A stretch of 64,000 nucleotides of DNA. It comes from UBA5972 sp002430125 (GTDB lineage Bacteria; Pseudomonadota; Alphaproteobacteria; Rhodobacterales; Rhodobacteraceae). Below the pieces are notes generated by a model. That model saw only the letters and a program-made list of their open reading frames with translations. It made no database searches and was not told where the DNA came from. The DNA lies in assembly GCA_937892915.1 (NCBI GenBank), contig CALBIC010000181.1:10252-74251 (forward strand). Reading direction: 5' to 3'. Positions 42,032 to 51,513 of this stretch are shown one piece after another (the stretch's first letter is position 1; every line of letters starts with the position of its first letter). A program made the translations under genes and the position numbers.

Positions 42032-43861
42032 ATGAGCGCTGTGAACCCCAATATAGAGGCCAAGCAACCCGTTATCCGCCAGCTGGATATGGCGGCGGTC
42101 AACCGTATCGCCGCAGGCGAAGTGGTCGAACGCCCGGCCTCGGCGGTCAAGGAGCTGGTTGAAAACGCGCTGGATGCCGGCGCGACGCGGATCGAGATAT
42201 CTTACGGGGACGGCGGCAAAACCGCGATCCGGGTCAGCGATGATGGCTGCGGGATTTCGCCCGATCAACTGCCCTTAGCCATGGCGCGGCATGCCACTTC
42301 GAAAATCGACGGCACTGACTTGTTGAACATCCACACATTCGGTTTTCGCGGTGAAGCCCTGCCCTCGCTTGGCGCTGTTGGCCGGTTAACAATCACATCC
42401 CGCGCACATGGCACCACGTCGGGCGCAAGCATTGCCGTCAATGGCGGTGTTGCCACCGAAGTTAAACCAGCCGCGCTGAGCCGGGGAACGGTGGTTGAAT
42501 TGCGCGATCTGTTTTACGCAACCCCGGCGCGGCTGAAATTTCTGCGCTCGGACCGGGCCGAAGTTCAGGCGATCCACGATATCGTCAAGCGGTTGGCCAT
42601 GGCGGAACCTTACGTGACATTCACCCTGACGGATGCGGCAAATTCCGGGCGCGAGGTGTTTCGCGCCGCTGCGCAATCCGGCGACATGTTTGATGCCCTG
42701 CACGGACGGTTGCGCCAGATTCTGGGGGCTGAATTTGCACAAAACGCGATGTTGATTGATGCGGAACGTGACGGGTTTACCCTGACCGGCTATGCGGCTT
42801 TGCCGACCTATTCGCGCGGGGCGGCGGTTGCGCAATATCTGTTCGTCAATGGCAGGCCGGTGCGCGACAAGCTGCTGGTTGGGGCCTTGCGCGGTGCCTA
42901 TGCTGATTTTTTAAGCCGCGACAGACATCCGGTTGTGGCGCTGTTTCTGGAATGCCCGCCTGAACAGGTGGATGTAAACGTGCATCCCGCCAAGGCAGAG
43001 GTCAGATTTCGCGACCCCGGTATTGCGCGCGGCCTGATCGTTTCGGCTTTGAAACACGCTTTGGCACAAGCCGGGCACCGGGCCTCGACGACGGTTGGTA
43101 CAGCGACCCTTGGGGCGTTCCAGCCCGCGCGTGCCGGTGCGCCGATCTACCAGATGGACCGCCCGTCACAGGCGGCATTGGCGCGGTCTTATCAGGCGCA
43201 ATCGCCGGGTTTTGCCGAGATGGCCATGGGATATTCTGCGCGGGTTGAACCTGTCATGGGCACCGATGTTGGCGACACTCATGCCCCACTTGGCGCAGCG
43301 CGCGCACAGGTGCATGAAAATTATATCATCGCACAGACCGAAACCGGGATCGTGATCGTTGATCAGCACGCAGCCCATGAACGATTGGTTTACGAACGGC
43401 TAAAACGGCAAATGGCTGAGAACGGAGTAAAGGCGCAAGCCTTGTTAATCCCTGAAATTATTGAATTATCCGCTGAAGATTGTGCCCGGCTGCTGGCTGT
43501 GGCGCCGGACTTGACCAAACTTGGCCTGACGATTGAACCCTTCGGTGGTGCGGCGGTTTGCGTGCGTGAAACTCCGGCCCTGCTAGGGCAAGCCAATGCG
43601 AAAGCGATGGTTCAGGACATTCTGGACGAGCTGGATGATCTCGGCGAAACCGGGTTGGTGGCCGAGCGTCTTAACGCCATCCTGTCGCGCGTGGCCTGTC
43701 ACGGATCGATCCGATCGGGTCGCCGGATGCAGGCCGACGAGATGAACGCCCTGCTGCGCGAAATGGAAATAACCCCGCATTCCGGCCAGTGCAATCACGG
43801 GCGGCCAACCTATGTGGAGCTGAAGCTCAGCGATATTGAACGGTTGTTTGGACGCACATGA
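42032..43861 (+). CDS. mutL: DNA mismatch repair protein MutL (endonuclease type)
   Basis: The 609-residue MutL has GHKL ATPase motifs (VKELVENALDAGATRIEI, VSDDGCGI, FGFRGEALPSLGAVG). The C-terminal dimerisation domain carries the endonuclease motif DQHAAHERLVYE (from residue 444), ACHGSIRSGRRM and QCNHGRPT, so it should nick DNA itself, as expected for a bacterium lacking MutH. It shares four bases with rmuC. Confidence 0.96.
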   Translation: MSAVNPNIEAKQPVIRQLDMAAVNRIAAGEVVERPASAVKELVENALDAGATRIEISYGDGGKTAIRVSDDGCGISPDQLPLAMARHATSKIDGTDLLNIHTFGFRGEALPSLGAVGRLTITSRAHGTTSGASIAVNGGVATEVKPAALSRGTVVELRDLFYATPARLKFLRSDRAEVQAIHDIVKRLAMAEPYVTFTLTDAANSGREVFRAAAQSGDMFDALHGRLRQILGAEFAQNAMLIDAERDGFTLTGYAALPTYSRGAAVAQYLFVNGRPVRDKLLVGALRGAYADFLSRDRHPVVALFLECPPEQVDVNVHPAKAEVRFRDPGIARGLIVSALKHALAQAGHRASTTVGTATLGAFQPARAGAPIYQMDRPSQAALARSYQAQSPGFAEMAMGYSARVEPVMGTDVGDTHAPLGAARAQVHENYIIAQTETGIVIVDQHAAHERLVYERLKRQMAENGVKAQALLIPEIIELSAEDCARLLAVAPDLTKLGLTIEPFGGAAVCVRETPALLGQANAKAMVQDILDELDDLGETGLVAERLNAILSRVACHGSIRSGRRMQADEMNALLREMEITPHSGQCNHGRPTYVELKLSDIERLFGRT

Positions 43862-45027
43862 TAAAGATTGGCGAGACCACGATTGATTTCAACGAGCCGG
43901 TAATTCTGGGCATGGCCGTTGTGTCGGTTCTGTTGTTGCTGCTGATAATTGCCGTGCTGCGGATGTCGGGAAAATCCGGACGGGCGGCTGAACCTTTGAT
44001 GCGGCAAATGTCGTTGCTGGGCGAAACGGTTCGTGGCCTGAATGACGGGCAACACCAGTTGTTTGGTGGGCTGAAAACCGTGTCTGATGCGCAGGCCAAT
44101 GCGCAGACCAAAATGATCCAGGTTATCGAAACACGGTTGTCCGCCGTGCAGGCTGGCATGACCGAAAGCCTGCATGGCAACTCGGTCAAAACCACCCGCT
44201 CGCTGACCGAATTGCAGGAACGACTGGCGACGATTGACCGCGCCCAAACCAACATCGAAAAACTGTCGGGAGATGTGCTGAGTTTGCAGGATATCCTGTC
44301 CAACAAACAAACCCGCGGGGCGTTTGGTGAAATTCAGCTGAATGATATTGTTATCAAAGCCTTGCCGGCGGATGCCTACACGTTTCAGGCCACGCTTTCG
44401 AACGGAAAACGCGCCGATTGTCTGATCCATCTGCCGAACCCGCCCGGCCCGATTGTGATCGACAGCAAGTTCCCCCTTGAGGCCTACGAGGCCATTCGCG
44501 GTGCCAAAACCCCGGCCCATATCGCCGAGGCGAACCGTCTGATGCGGGCGGCGGTTCGGTTTCATATCAAAGCGATCTCAGAGCGGTATATCATCGAAGG
44601 CGAAACAGCTGACGGGGCGCTGATGTTCCTGCCGTCCGAGGCGGTTTATGCGGAACTGCACGCCAATTTCGGCGACGTGGTACGTGAAGGGTTTTCGGCG
44701 CGGGTTTGGATCGTTTCGCCAACCACCTGCATGGCGACGCTGAACACGATGCGGGCGGTTCTGAAGGATGCCCGGATGCAAGAACAGGCGGGGGCGATCC
44801 GGCGTGAACTTGGGGCGCTTTACAAGGATGTCGAGAGGCTGGGCGATCGGGTGGGCAGTCTTGACCGGCATTTCGGGCAAGCGGCCAAGGATATTGAAGA
44901 CATCAAAATCTCGGCCACCAAAGCCGGTAACCGTGCGAGAAAGTTGGATAATTTCGATTTTGCCGAAGTTGAAAAAGTTGAAGAAAGCGCGGCCGAAGTT
45001 GTGCGGTTGGCGCCTAAAGTCGACTAG
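43858..45027 (+). CDS. rmuC: DNA recombination protein RmuC
   Basis: The 389-residue protein has an N-terminal membrane helix (residues 17-36), a coiled-coil region and the RmuC nuclease-like domain (RGAFGEIQLNDIVIKALP, IVIDSKFPLEAYEAI, GALMFLPSEAVYAELH). RmuC limits inversions at short repeats, probably by processing DNA ends. Its start overlaps the mutL stop, giving a mutL-rmuC operon. Confidence 0.93.
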   Translation: MIKIGETTIDFNEPVILGMAVVSVLLLLLIIAVLRMSGKSGRAAEPLMRQMSLLGETVRGLNDGQHQLFGGLKTVSDAQANAQTKMIQVIETRLSAVQAGMTESLHGNSVKTTRSLTELQERLATIDRAQTNIEKLSGDVLSLQDILSNKQTRGAFGEIQLNDIVIKALPADAYTFQATLSNGKRADCLIHLPNPPGPIVIDSKFPLEAYEAIRGAKTPAHIAEANRLMRAAVRFHIKAISERYIIEGETADGALMFLPSEAVYAELHANFGDVVREGFSARVWIVSPTTCMATLNTMRAVLKDARMQEQAGAIRRELGALYKDVERLGDRVGSLDRHFGQAAKDIEDIKISATKAGNRARKLDNFDFAEVEKVEESAAEVVRLAPKVD

Positions 45028-45100
45028 GCTGCGACAGCCTGTGATAGTGCTTATCGCTAAACAAAGATGCATTGTTGACCGCTAAAAACAGGGTCTGATT

Positions 45101-46396
45101 ATGAATTCGCTTAAGAACCATTCGCGCCGTTATGAACTGGCGAACGAGCTGCATGCGCGGCCTTTTCCGGAAATTCCAGGGCCGGGGCAGGCGCTGTGTA
45201 TTGCCATGACGAACCCGTCTGGCGCGGCGGTGGCACGGGCGCAACTGATTGATCTTTTGGACAAATTCGGGGCGGCACACCCACCGCCGGAGGCCAACCA
45301 CCACCATGGTGATCTGGGGCGTAACCGCCTGAAATGGGAGCGGCATTCCGAGTTTGTCACCTACACGCTGTTTCTGGATGTGCTGGCGGAAAAGCCGTTC
45401 AGTTCTGATCCTCAATCCGCCCTCCCTGATGACTGGCTGGCGGTGCTGGATGGCGAGGTGATCACCTCGATTCTGGTTCGTATCGAGCGGGCAGAAACTG
45501 CGCAGGATGTCGAGCAACGCCTTGATTCTGAAATAAGAAACTGGTTCGTTGGCGAAAGCCTTGCGGCGGCCTTTGTGCTGGATAAAAACGCCGTTGTGGC
45601 GGGCGATTTCCGGATTGATGAGGCCGGGCATGTGCGGTTTGCGGTGATCGGAATCGGCGATGTCGGGGCGCGCCGGATGGGGCGGGTTGTGCAGCGGGTT
45701 TTAGAGATTGAAACCTATAAACAGATGGCGATGTTAACCTTGCCCGTGGCGCGCAAAGTGTTTGCCGAAGTCGGGATTCTTGAGACCGAACTGTCGTCGA
45801 TCTCCAAAGCGATGGCCGACAAAAAAGCCAATCCTGACAAGACGTTAGACAGGCTTCTCGAGGTTTCCGCCGAGGTTGAAGTGCTGTCGGCTGCCGCTGC
45901 GTTTCGGTTCTCGGCGGGGCGGGCTTATGGGGCGATTGTGGATCAGCGCGTTAAGGTTTTGCGCGAAGACCGGATTTTGCAGCGGCAACTGTTCTCGGAA
46001 TTCATGATGCGCCGGTTTGATCCGGCAATGCGCACCTGTCAGGCGGCCGAAAAACGGCTGGAAGATCTGTCGCAACGTGCGGCGCGGGCGGCGGAATTGC
46101 TGGGCACCCGGGTCAGTGTTGCAGGTGCCGAGCAAAACAGACAACTACTTGAAAGCATGAACAAAAGAGCGGCACTGCAAATGCGGCTTCAGGAAACTGT
46201 CGAGGGGCTTTCGGTCGTCGCGGTCAGTTATTATGCGGTCAATCTGCTGGTCTATTTGCTTGCGCCGCTGACCAAACATTACGTCGAGGACAAGACCGTT
46301 TTGGCGGGCATTCTGGTGCTGCCGGTGATGCTGGCAGTCTGGTTGATGGTACGGCGGATCAAGGCGCGGGTCGGCACGGCTTTTGACCAGCGTTAA
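45101..46396 (+). CDS. DUF3422 family membrane protein
   Basis: The 431-residue protein begins SLKNHSRRYELANELHARPF, the DUF3422 hallmark, with a cytosolic alpha/beta and coiled-coil body (AERDVVL-like charged helices at 205-345). Two C-terminal membrane helices follow (VSYYAVNLLVYLLAPLT and TVLAGILVLPVMLAVWLMV). Function unknown. The layout resembles CorA-like or DUF3422 proteins of alphaproteobacteria. It has its own ATG 74 bases after rmuC. Confidence 0.88.
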   Translation: MNSLKNHSRRYELANELHARPFPEIPGPGQALCIAMTNPSGAAVARAQLIDLLDKFGAAHPPPEANHHHGDLGRNRLKWERHSEFVTYTLFLDVLAEKPFSSDPQSALPDDWLAVLDGEVITSILVRIERAETAQDVEQRLDSEIRNWFVGESLAAAFVLDKNAVVAGDFRIDEAGHVRFAVIGIGDVGARRMGRVVQRVLEIETYKQMAMLTLPVARKVFAEVGILETELSSISKAMADKKANPDKTLDRLLEVSAEVEVLSAAAAFRFSAGRAYGAIVDQRVKVLREDRILQRQLFSEFMMRRFDPAMRTCQAAEKRLEDLSQRAARAAELLGTRVSVAGAEQNRQLLESMNKRAALQMRLQETVEGLSVVAVSYYAVNLLVYLLAPLTKHYVEDKTVLAGILVLPVMLAVWLMVRRIKARVGTAFDQR

Positions 46397-46430
46397 CCAC
46401 TTTGTCGCTGAAAAACCGCTGAATTTTAAC

Positions 46431-46471
46431 GGTACACAACCCGTACACAACCTGTACACAACCTGTACATA
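46431..46471. repeat. Tandem 11-bp iterons upstream of rluE
   Basis: Four successive units of GTACACAACCY (G/C/T)-type sequence: GGTACACAACC, CGTACACAACC, TGTACACAACC and a degenerate TGTACATACG. The 11-base period places GTACA cores on nearly the same face of the helix. They lie about 65 bases before the rluE-like start. Confidence 0.8.
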
Positions 46472-46536
46472 CGATTGCCGCATCCGGCCAAGGGGGAAAT
46501 TATGGATCTAAACGTTAACAGAATGGCGGCGCGGGC

Positions 46537-47085
46537 ATGGTGATCCTGTTCAACAAGCCTTGGGGCGTGCTGTCGCAATTTACCGATGCGGGAAACCTTG
46601 AGTCTGATGCGGCGACGCTTTCGGTGTTTATTGATGTGCCAAATGTCTATGCCGCCGGGCGGTTGGATAAGGATAGCGAGGGCTTGCTGGTTCTGACCGA
46701 TGATGGCCTGTTGCAGGCGAAAATCGCTGACCCGAAAAACAAGATGAGCAAGACCTATTGGGTGCAGGTCGAAGGCGCGCCGGTGGATGCGGATTTGGCG
46801 CTGTTGCGCACCGGGATTAAGCTGAAGGATGGGATGACCGCGCCCGCCAAAGTGCGGCTGATGGAGCCGCCGGCTGATTTGTGGCCACGGGTTCCGCCTG
46901 TTCGGTTTCGCAAATCGGTGCCCGACAGTTGGATCGAGATCACGATCACCGAAGGGCGCAACCGGCAAGTGCGGCGGATGACGGCGGCGGCGGGATTTCC
47001 GACGCTGCGGCTGATCCGGTATCGGGTGGGCAACTGGACAATTGACGGGCTGCCCTGTGGCATGTGGCGGGAAAGCGGCGTCTGA
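46537..47085 (+). CDS. rluE: 23S rRNA pseudouridine synthase, RluE/RsuA family
   Basis: The 182-residue enzyme starts VILFNKPWGVLSQFTD. The catalytic aspartate lies in YAAGRLDKDSEGLLVLTDDG, with KTYWVQVEGAP and the C-terminal ITEGRNRQVRRMTAAAGFPT. The absence of an S4 domain and the short length fit RluE, which modifies U2457 of 23S rRNA. ATG 46537 is the only start giving the full catalytic domain; the ribosome site is poor. An array of 11-bp repeats lies upstream. Confidence 0.9.
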   Translation: MVILFNKPWGVLSQFTDAGNLESDAATLSVFIDVPNVYAAGRLDKDSEGLLVLTDDGLLQAKIADPKNKMSKTYWVQVEGAPVDADLALLRTGIKLKDGMTAPAKVRLMEPPADLWPRVPPVRFRKSVPDSWIEITITEGRNRQVRRMTAAAGFPTLRLIRYRVGNWTIDGLPCGMWRESGV

Positions 47086-47087
47086 GG

Positions 47088-47336
47088 TTAATGCAGGCGC
47101 GCCTGCACCAGATAGGCCTCGATCTCGACTTCGCCCAGCGCCTTCATCGCCTCGAGCCGATGCAGGCCTTCGATCAGAACGAAGCCCTGACCATCGGCGC
47201 GCAGACGGACCGGTGTGGTCTGGCCGTTCTCGAGAATATCCTCGGCCAGAGTTGCGACTTTGTCGGGTTCCAGCGTTTTCATCCGTTTGACCGGAACGCG
47301 GACTTTTGCAATCGGGATTTGTTCTTTTTTCATCAT
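47088..47336 (-). CDS. Small ParB N-terminal-domain protein
   Basis: The 82-residue protein has a ParB/sulfiredoxin-like nucleotide fold: VPVKRMKTLEPDKVATLAED, ILENGQTTPVRLRADGQGFV and LIEGLHRLEAMKALG, the counterpart of the ParB box II motif. No DNA-binding helix-turn-helix or dimer domain follows. An AGGAGG site precedes the ATG. It is convergent with rluE with two bases between. Chromosome partitioning is unlikely; role unknown. Confidence 0.85.
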   Translation of the reverse strand: MMKKEQIPIAKVRVPVKRMKTLEPDKVATLAEDILENGQTTPVRLRADGQGFVLIEGLHRLEAMKALGEVEIEAYLVQARLH

Positions 47337-47500
47337 GGCGGCACCTCCTGCGCGGCGATCCAAGTGAAAAACCTGACCGGTTTTGACCCAAGTCATTGTT
47401 CCACGGTCTTGGCTTGTTCAGGTAACACTGTACCATGTGCGTGCGGTTGTCCAGAATGGACCGCAGCCGCATTATGGCCAGACTGATTGATTAAAGGAAT

Positions 47501-48751
47501 ATGAAATTGGCGGTACCGCAGGGGACATCAAAGGCTGCACCACCCGAACTGCGCCGGGCGATCGGCCTGCCGTTGCTGGTGCTGTACGGGTTGGGAATTA
47601 CCATCGGGGCCGGGATTTATGTGCTGGTTGGGGCGGCGGCGGAAACCGCGGGTTTTTATGCACCGACAGCGTTTCTGGTGGCGGCCTTTGTGATGGCGTT
47701 CAGTGCGTTAAGTTTTGCTGAGTTTTCCGGGCGAATTCCGGAAAGCGCTGGCGAGGCGGCGTTTGTTCAGGCCGGGTTCAACCGGGGCTGGCTGTCGCTG
47801 GGAACCGGCCTGCTGATTGTGTTTGCGGCTGTGGTTGCCGGGGCGGCGATCAGCCTTGGATGTGCGGGATACCTTGCGGTTCTGGTGCCGTGGCCCAAGC
47901 CGGTTTTGGTCAGTATCATCGTGGTGGCGATGGGATTGCTTGCCGCCAAGGGCATTCTGGAAAGCGTGCTGTTTGCGGGCATTCTGACGGTAATTGAAAT
48001 TGCCGGTCTGATGGTGATAGTTGTGGCGGGGTATATTCACAACCCTGACCTGTTCGCGGCTTTGCCAAGCGCCTTTCCGCATGTGTCGGATACAGTGGCT
48101 TTGCAGGGGGTGTTCGCCGCCAGCCTGATCGCGTTTTTCGCGTTTATCGGGTTTGACGACGTGGTCAATCTGGTCGAGGAAACCCGCAATCCGACGAAGA
48201 CCATGCCCTGGGCAATTGCGATTTCGCTGGTTTTGGTGACGGTGATCTATTTTCTGGTGGTGTTTGTCGCGGTACAATCGGTGCCGATTGATCAACTTGC
48301 CGGATCTGAAGCACCGATTGGGTTGCTGTTTGAGCGGCTGACCGGATTTTCACCGCTGGCGATTACGCTGGTTGCGATTGTGGCGACGTTGAACGGGGTG
48401 GTGATCGAAATCGTCATGGCGGCGCGGGTGGTTTACGGGCTGGGGCGGCGCGGGCGGTTGCCGCAGGTCTTGGCGCGGGTGAATGCAACCACGCAGACGC
48501 CGTTGGTGGCGACTTTTTTGATTACCGCAGTGATGCTTGGGTTGGCGCTGGCGGTGCCGCTGGATTATCTGGTGGAAACCACGTCGCAGATCATTCTGGC
48601 AGTGTTTGCTTTGGTGAACGTCGCGCTGGTGGTGGTGAAAATCCGGGGGGATGCGCTGCCGGACGGGGTTTTCACCGTTCCGCTGGTGATGCCGGTTATC
48701 GGGGCGGTGTCCTGTTTATTTTTGCTGATCGGGCCTTATTTTCTGATTTAA
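47501..48751 (+). CDS. APC family amino acid permease
   Basis: The 416-residue inner-membrane transporter has about 12 hydrophobic segments. The first-helix motif GLGITIGAGIYVLVGAAAE and AFFAFIGFDDVVNLVEETRN are APC family signatures. It probably imports or exchanges an amino acid or amine. The start is ATG 47501 after AAAGGAA. The last codons overlap the convergent dsrC-like gene by four bases. Confidence 0.9.
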   Translation: MKLAVPQGTSKAAPPELRRAIGLPLLVLYGLGITIGAGIYVLVGAAAETAGFYAPTAFLVAAFVMAFSALSFAEFSGRIPESAGEAAFVQAGFNRGWLSLGTGLLIVFAAVVAGAAISLGCAGYLAVLVPWPKPVLVSIIVVAMGLLAAKGILESVLFAGILTVIEIAGLMVIVVAGYIHNPDLFAALPSAFPHVSDTVALQGVFAASLIAFFAFIGFDDVVNLVEETRNPTKTMPWAIAISLVLVTVIYFLVVFVAVQSVPIDQLAGSEAPIGLLFERLTGFSPLAITLVAIVATLNGVVIEIVMAARVVYGLGRRGRLPQVLARVNATTQTPLVATFLITAVMLGLALAVPLDYLVETTSQIILAVFALVNVALVVVKIRGDALPDGVFTVPLVMPVIGAVSCLFLLIGPYFLI

Positions 48752-49113
48752 CCGGTGCTCCACGCGCGGGGTTGTTTCATGCCGGCCATTTTGCAGGCCT
48801 GTTTGACATAGCCATAGGGAAACAACCGATACATCAGTTTGCGCGCGCCGGATTTGTCGGTGGCGTGGGTTTCGGACAGAAATTTCAGCACAAACCGCGC
48901 GTCAGCGGCGACGCCGTGTTCGTCGTTGAAGGCGCGCATGAAGTCGAGAACTTGCCAGTGATCGGCGGTGATGTCGATCTGCTCGGCCTTGGCGGCGTAT
49001 TGGGCAAAGGCGCGTGACCAGTCGGCGGGGTCGGTCAGATATCCGGCTTCGTCTACATCCACGGCACCATCGGGCAACGGGATTTGGCTGACGATATCGG
49101 GGCGGGTGCGCAT
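48748..49113 (-). CDS. TusE/DsrC family sulfur relay-like protein lacking the penultimate cysteine
   Basis: The 121-residue protein has the family core (DEAGYLTDPADWSRAFA, ITADHWQVLDFMRAFNDEHG, RKLMYRLFPYGYVKQACKMA) but ends QPRAWSTG. The only cysteine is C107, equivalent to CysB of DsrC. The penultimate CysA that carries persulfide in DsrC and TusE is missing. A standard relay role is doubtful; RspA-like regulatory roles have been proposed for cysteine-poor relatives. ATG 49113 is chosen by the conserved length. Confidence 0.88.
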   Translation of the reverse strand: MRTRPDIVSQIPLPDGAVDVDEAGYLTDPADWSRAFAQYAAKAEQIDITADHWQVLDFMRAFNDEHGVAADARFVLKFLSETHATDKSGARKLMYRLFPYGYVKQACKMAGMKQPRAWSTG

Positions 49114-49273
49114 GCGGGGCCTGTTGTGGTTACTGGTTGGATTTGCGCATGTATGCGGTGGTGAGGGCAAGGCGGGAAATCGTCGCAAGGCTGACGTGAG
49201 GTTAAGACCGTGATGGTTGATCTGATCGCGGGCTTGGGCCAATCTGACGCAACCTTGAAGATGGCGATTGCAT

Positions 49274-50614
49274 ATGAATGACCAAACCAGCCGGAAACCC
49301 GACCAGCCCTTGCCATATGCTTTGATCGGGGCGGGGCCGATGGGATTGGCGATGGCCAAGAACCTGTTGGATCAGGGCATCGCGTTTCAGGGTTTTGAGG
49401 CGCATTCCGGGGTTGGCGGTCTGTGGGATATCGCGGCGGCGCGCTCGACCATGTATGACACTGCGCACCTGATCTCGTCCAAAACCATGACCGAATTCAC
49501 CGATTTCCCGATGCGGGCTGAGGTGGCCGAATATCCCTCGCATCACGAGATGAAGCGGTATTTCACCGGGTTTGCCAATCACTTTGACCTGACCCGGCAC
49601 TATATGTTCGGCACCGAAGTCGTGCAGGCAACACCCTTGGGGGACAGCGGCGAAGGCTGGCAATTGGTCTGGCGCAACGACGATGGCAGCGAAGGCCAGG
49701 GGGTGTTCGCCGGGGTTCTGATTGCCAACGGCACCTTGTCCGAACCAAACATGCCCACCTTCAAGGGCGAATTCACCGGCGAGCTGATCCATTCCAGCCA
49801 GTACCGCAGCCCAAGCCGGTTTGCCGGTAAGCGGGTGTTGGTGATCGGGGCGGGGAACTCGGGATGTGACATCGCGGTTGATGCGATCCATCACGGGATC
49901 AGCTGTGATCTGTCGATGCGGCGGGGCTATTATTTTGTGCCGAAATATGTGTTCGGCAAGCCTGCCGATACCATGGGCGGGCTGATCAGGTTGCCGATGT
50001 GGCTGAAGCGCCGGATTGATGGACTGATCCTGAAATGGTTTGTGGGGGATGCGCAAAAATACGGGTTTCCGAAACCAGATTACGCGCTTTACGAGGCGCA
50101 TCCGGTGGTGAATTCCCTGATCCTGTTTCATGCGGGGCACGGCGATGTCACCATCCGCCCGGACGTGGATCGGTTTGACGGCAAGACGGTGCATTTCAAG
50201 GATGGCAGTCAGGCCGAGTATGACCTGATCTTGGCGGCAACCGGATATCTGCTGCATTATCCGTTTATCGAGCGCGAGTTGCTGAACTGGCAAGGCGACG
50301 CGCCGCATTTGTTTTTGAACGCGATGCATCCCGTGCGCGATGACTTGTTTGTTTTGGGCATGGTCGAAGCGTCTGGCCTTGGCTGGCAGGGCCGCCATGA
50401 ACAGGCGGAACTGGTGGCGCGCTACATTAAAGGCATCGCATCAGGGCAGGCGGCAGCCAAGGCGATCAAGGCGGAAAAGGCCAGAGGTTTTGCGCGTCTG
50501 ACCGGTGGCACCAAGTATATCAAGCTGGCAAGGATGGCCTATTACGTGGATAAAGCGACCTATCGGCGGGCAGTGACGCAGCGGATCAAATCGCTGAAAC
50601 GGGGGATGGAATGA
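49274..50614 (+). CDS. Flavin-containing monooxygenase
   Basis: The 446-residue class B flavoprotein has FAD motif ALIGAGPMGLAMAKNL, the FMO-type fingerprint FTGELIHSSQYRSP and the NADPH motif VLVIGAGNSGCDIAVDA. It hydroxylates or oxygenates a small substrate with NADPH and O2. ATG 49274 is preferred to a TTG two codons upstream; the ribosome site is weak. It is the first of four overlapping genes with a BASS transporter and two SDR enzymes. Confidence 0.9.
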   Translation: MNDQTSRKPDQPLPYALIGAGPMGLAMAKNLLDQGIAFQGFEAHSGVGGLWDIAAARSTMYDTAHLISSKTMTEFTDFPMRAEVAEYPSHHEMKRYFTGFANHFDLTRHYMFGTEVVQATPLGDSGEGWQLVWRNDDGSEGQGVFAGVLIANGTLSEPNMPTFKGEFTGELIHSSQYRSPSRFAGKRVLVIGAGNSGCDIAVDAIHHGISCDLSMRRGYYFVPKYVFGKPADTMGGLIRLPMWLKRRIDGLILKWFVGDAQKYGFPKPDYALYEAHPVVNSLILFHAGHGDVTIRPDVDRFDGKTVHFKDGSQAEYDLILAATGYLLHYPFIERELLNWQGDAPHLFLNAMHPVRDDLFVLGMVEASGLGWQGRHEQAELVARYIKGIASGQAAAKAIKAEKARGFARLTGGTKYIKLARMAYYVDKATYRRAVTQRIKSLKRGME

Positions 50615-51513
50615 ACGATATCGACGAGGTGATGCTAAATTTCAGCCCCGGTAGCCTTCAACTGCTGAACGCTATTCTGGCGATTGTGATGTTCTCCATC
50701 GCGCTGGATTTACGCCTGTCGGATTTCGGGCGGCTGATCAAGTCACCCAAGCCGATGCTGACGGGGATTGCGGCGCAGTTTCTGTTGCTGCCGGCGCTGA
50801 CCTTTCTGCTGGTTTTGGCACTTGAGCCGCGCCCGTCAATTGCGTTGGGGCTGATCCTTGTGGCGGCCTGTCCGGGGGGCAATATCTCGAACTTCATCAC
50901 CCATCGGGCGGGCGGCAATGCGGCTTTGTCGGTGTCGATGACCGGGGTTGCGACCTTGGGGGCGATCTTGCTGACGCCCCTTAACATCGGGTTTTGGGGG
51001 TCGCTTTATCCACCGACCCGCGAGATTTTGCGCGCAACGGTGATTGATCCGGTTTCGGTGGCGATCACTGTCGGTCTGATGCTGGTGCTGCCGTTGTGTC
51101 TGGGAGTGCTGATCAACAGCCGTCTGCCGGATCTGGCGGCGCGTATCCGCAAGCCGTTGCAATGGCTGTCGATGGCGATATTCGTGGCGTTTATTGTGTT
51201 AGCACTGGCGGCAAACTGGGGTTTCTTTCTGAACTATGTTGCTGCGGTGGCGTTGTTGGTTTTCCTGCATAACGGGCTGGCGCTGGGCGCAGGATATGGC
51301 GCGGCGCGTCTGGCGGGCCTTTCGGAATATGACCGGCGGGCGGTGACGATTGAAACCGGTATTCAAAACTCGGGCCTTGGTCTGATCCTGATTTTCGGGT
51401 TCTTTCACGGGTTGGGCGGTATGGCGGTTGTCGCGGCGTTCTGGGGGATCTGGCACGCGATATCGGGTATCGCCTTGGCGGCGATCTGGTCGCGCACCAA
51501 AGCCGCGCGATGA
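50611..51513 (+). CDS. Bile acid:sodium symporter (BASS) family transporter
   Basis: The 300-residue membrane protein has about nine or ten hydrophobic segments and the BASS signatures AACPGGNISNFITHRAGGN and VTIETGIQNSGLGLILIF. It probably imports an organic anion together with sodium. It overlaps both neighbours by four bases (ATGA), which ties it to the monooxygenase and epimerase. Confidence 0.92.
   Translation: MNDIDEVMLNFSPGSLQLLNAILAIVMFSIALDLRLSDFGRLIKSPKPMLTGIAAQFLLLPALTFLLVLALEPRPSIALGLILVAACPGGNISNFITHRAGGNAALSVSMTGVATLGAILLTPLNIGFWGSLYPPTREILRATVIDPVSVAITVGLMLVLPLCLGVLINSRLPDLAARIRKPLQWLSMAIFVAFIVLALAANWGFFLNYVAAVALLVFLHNGLALGAGYGAARLAGLSEYDRRAVTIETGIQNSGLGLILIFGFFHGLGGMAVVAAFWGIWHAISGIALAAIWSRTKAAR

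Noticed and set aside
47088..47336. Chromosome partitioning ParB and a nearby parS/origin
   Set aside because: Only the N-terminal fold is present, there is no parA neighbour and no parS-like palindrome was seen; the nearby 11-bp iterons are not accompanied by a replication gene.
48748..49113. Assigning normal TusE function in tRNA thiolation
   Set aside because: The penultimate persulfide cysteine required for that relay is absent.
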